Source: Rhizopus arrhizus
Lineage: Eukaryota; Mucoromycota; Mucoromycetes; Mucorales; Rhizopodaceae
Length of the DNA: 64,000 nt
NCBI GenBank assembly: GCA_024220505.1
Contig: JAKZZE010000016.1
Location: 434,001 to 498,000, forward strand
Direction: 5' to 3'
The stretch's first letter is position 1, and every line of letters starts with the position of its first letter. Below the pieces are notes generated by a model that saw nothing but the letters and a program-made list of their open reading frames with translations, made no database searches and had not been told where the DNA came from. This document shows, in pieces, positions 62,433 to 64,000 of the stretch. The position numbers and the translations under genes are program-made.

Positions 62433-62959
62433 TTTTTTTTTATATGGAGACTGAGCTCAAGTTTATTAAGAGTAACAAATTAAAAGTCACATGTTTTTGG
62501 GTTTTCTATTTTTGTGGAGATGAATTATGTAATGAGGTGTTGATTTTTTTTTTTTTTTTTTTTTTTGGGTGATTCTGGGTGGATGGGAGATGGGGTGGTT
62601 GTAAAGGTGGAATAGGTAAGCGGCTTAGAGAACTATGTGTGGAATAGGAGCGTGTACCATGTGTCGCTTTACTAACTGTTCTTGTACTGAAGTCTGGATC
62701 AACCTGGTAGCCGAGTGGGAGACAAGAAGTGAGTCAAAAGGACGATTGTCGAATACGAGTTGCCAATGTGCACGCCAGATGGCCAAGAGAGTGTGCCCAA
62801 TTATAACCGAAGCAGGAGCCAAAGTGGAACGCAAAGGAACGAGAGGAAATTTGAGCGATATAACCGTCTTCTGGACATGTTCGGGCGAGAATGGGCAGAG
62901 AGGAAAATATTTGCGCCAAACATACCTCCAAACAGCAAGTTTAGCCGGGCACTGGAAGA
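62433..62959 (-). mobile_element. 5'-truncated LINE (non-LTR retrotransposon) insertion
   Basis: On the minus strand an open frame runs from the insertion edge (about 62956) to a TAA at 62625, about 110 codons. It reads KLAVWRYVWRKYF, VQKTVISLKF and GHTLLAIWRAHWQLVFDNRP, which resembles the C-terminal end of LINE ORF2 proteins, after the reverse transcriptase domain. A 3' untranslated region follows with an internal A21-23 tract (62546-62567 on the plus strand as T) and a terminal poly(A) (T-run 62431-62441). The whole is flanked by a 14-base direct repeat. Poly(A) tail, 5' truncation and a duplication of this size are the standard marks of target-primed reverse transcription. The protein-family call is from pattern memory and needs a search. 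Confidence 0.8.
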
Positions 62960-62973
62960 TGTTCGGTCTCGTT
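62960..62973 (+). repeat. Target-site duplication, right copy
   Basis: TGTTCGGTCTCGTT, identical to 62419-62432. It lies at the 5' (truncated) edge of the LINE. Confidence 0.8.
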
Positions 62974-63852
62974 AATTCTTCTTTATCTTATTTTGAATAC
63001 TTAAAACACTTCATCGATCCTAATGAATTTTTACCCAGTAACTTGTTCGAGAAATTACCAGGGCTCGCGCGCGAGTATAGAGTCGTAACTGACTTCCAAC
63101 CCCTCGACAGAAACCAAGTCGTCAACAAGCAAGCAATCGATGGCGCAAAGGAGAAGCTGATGGTCTTGTTGATGCACTCGATTGTTATTAGTCAACAGAA
63201 TAATTAGGTGTTGATAACTCAGATGGAGACGTACTACCACGAGAGCTCTATCAATGATGTTGCTTTCGTAAAATTTGTCGATAAACTACACATAAGCATG
63301 CAAAAGTTCCAAGAAGGAAAAGGAGCTTGGTATGAGTTACGCTTCTCTGTCGGAAAGTTTGAAGTAATTGCCACAGGCGGCCTATGTAACAATGCAAATG
63401 ATGATGAGTTGGATGCTTTTCTTGGCGTGAGTGTTCCTGCTCATCTGATTAATGATGACAGGTTTATATTGTTCTCACCCTGTGAAGAAGTGAGTAGAAG
63501 CCACTGCTATAGAATGCTGAGGAATTACAAGAAGAGGGCTAGCTTGTACACTTGGTGCAGCAAATCGGATTTTTTTTGCAATTTAGATTTCTGCACACCT
63601 CTCTCTTTGGAATTGCATCGCACCGAACCTCTCGGATATGCTACAGTATGTTCGAAACTCATTAACTTGTCAGTTTCAGCATCACTGAATATATCTGAAG
63701 TTCATGTTTTGGTGGACATGTTGAAGCAAATCGAATGTTGGAAGGATTTGGGTTTCGAAGCTGAATCCACCAATGAAGAAATTCAAGCAAAGCTTCATCT
63801 TATAAAAAAGAACAAGAGTAAAAGCAAGTTATCAAGAGCAAAATACTCTTAA
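62962..63852 (+). pseudogene. Unrecognised coding region, probably interrupted by the LINE
   Basis: Downstream of the LINE an open frame continues: LVNSSLSYFEYLKHFIDPNE, then LFEKLPGLAREYRVVTDFQP, to an in-frame TAG at 63205-63207. The same frame continues to a TAA at 63850-63852 (ELRFSVGKFEVIATGGLCNN, HVLVDMLKQIECWKDLGF, basic end KKNKSKSKLSRAKYS). The TAG may be removed by a 45-nt intron (63163-63207, GTCTTG...ATTAG), which keeps the frame. Removing the LINE and one target copy joins this frame to LLFG upstream after an AG at 62412. No family is recognised. Its codon choice seems less AT-biased than its neighbours. Status as a real gene is uncertain. Confidence 0.45.
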
Positions 63853-63997
63853 TGGAGTTACTGTTTGGGGTCGAAGGGAATGAACTTCTTGTTAATCAAA
63901 AAGATCTCCTTGTAATATATAACGGGATTATATACCCTAGAATCAAAGCGATCAACAAACAAAGAGTCCAAAAAATTAAAGAAATTATAAATAAATA
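63852..63997 (+). other. Short frame overlapping the previous stop (TAATG)
   Basis: An ATG shares its A with the TAA of the preceding frame and opens 48 codons (MELLFGVEGNELLVNQKDLL, then IYNGIIYPRIKAINKQR) to a TAA at 63995-63997. It could be the frame-shifted continuation of the region above or chance. Confidence 0.25.
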
Positions 63998-64000
63998 ACT

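Noticed and set aside
62708..62719. A-box-like TAGCCGAGTGGG suggesting a tRNA-derived SINE on the plus strand
   Set aside because: No B box or cloverleaf follows, and the segment is better explained as antisense of a LINE coding end with the poly(A) on the other strand.

Overview
The window is nuclear DNA of a filamentous fungus. It most likely comes from an early-diverging lineage such as Mucoromycota, probably Mucorales; this is inferred from gene content, architecture and base composition, with no marker gene to fix it. The DNA is AT-rich and full of poly(A)/poly(T) tracts. Genes carry many very short spliceosomal introns (mostly 42-90 nt, GT/AG), are closely packed, and sit on both strands. 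About 25 protein-coding genes can be rebuilt exon by exon. All have reading frames that stay open across the proposed splice sites and family motifs that match.

Layout. 1-477: first exons of a class V myosin (minus, cut by the window edge). 651-2971: a decayed DNA transposon with about 0.2 kb inverted termini. 2972-6187: gene-poor DNA. 6188-16107: a Gin4/Hsl1-type kinase, a ZIP metal transporter, an SR-type splicing protein with RRM and zinc knuckle, the mitochondrial translational activator TACO1, a REEP/Yop1-like ER-shaping protein, and a Kelch-BTB protein. 16506-16994: an inverted copy of the 3' end of the nearby PAK kinase gene. 19825-27948: Cla4-type PAK kinase, QTRT2, an N-formylglutamate amidohydrolase-like protein, and ATG13. 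30256-34790: an LTA4H-type aminopeptidase and an amino acid permease. 36140-42033: a run of minus-strand genes, namely proteasome beta-7, a saccharopine-dehydrogenase-like oxidoreductase, a PAP2 lipid phosphatase and a membrane J-protein. 45239-52313: ammonium transporter, Hog1-type MAP kinase, SLX1 nuclease and a Gyp7-type Rab GAP. 53517-59233: SNX4, ATG22 and a SWIRM protein. 59704-64000: a broken Tc1/IS630-type transposase, an uncharacterised two-exon gene, a 5'-truncated LINE with 14-bp target-site duplications, and an unrecognised coding region that the LINE appears to interrupt.

How the genes relate. Most are housekeeping or signalling genes with no operon logic. A loose theme is nutrient stress: ATG13 (autophagy initiation), SNX4 (retrieval and selective autophagy), ATG22 (vacuolar amino acid efflux), an amino acid permease, an ammonium transporter and a Hog1-type stress MAPK. 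SNX4 and ATG22 are only 62 bp apart. Cla4-type PAK, Gin4-type kinase and myosin V are a second theme, polarity and septation. I found no tRNA, rRNA or CRISPR array. I found no clear previously undescribed system; the most unusual material is the 61.5-64 kb end and the inverted kinase-fragment duplication.
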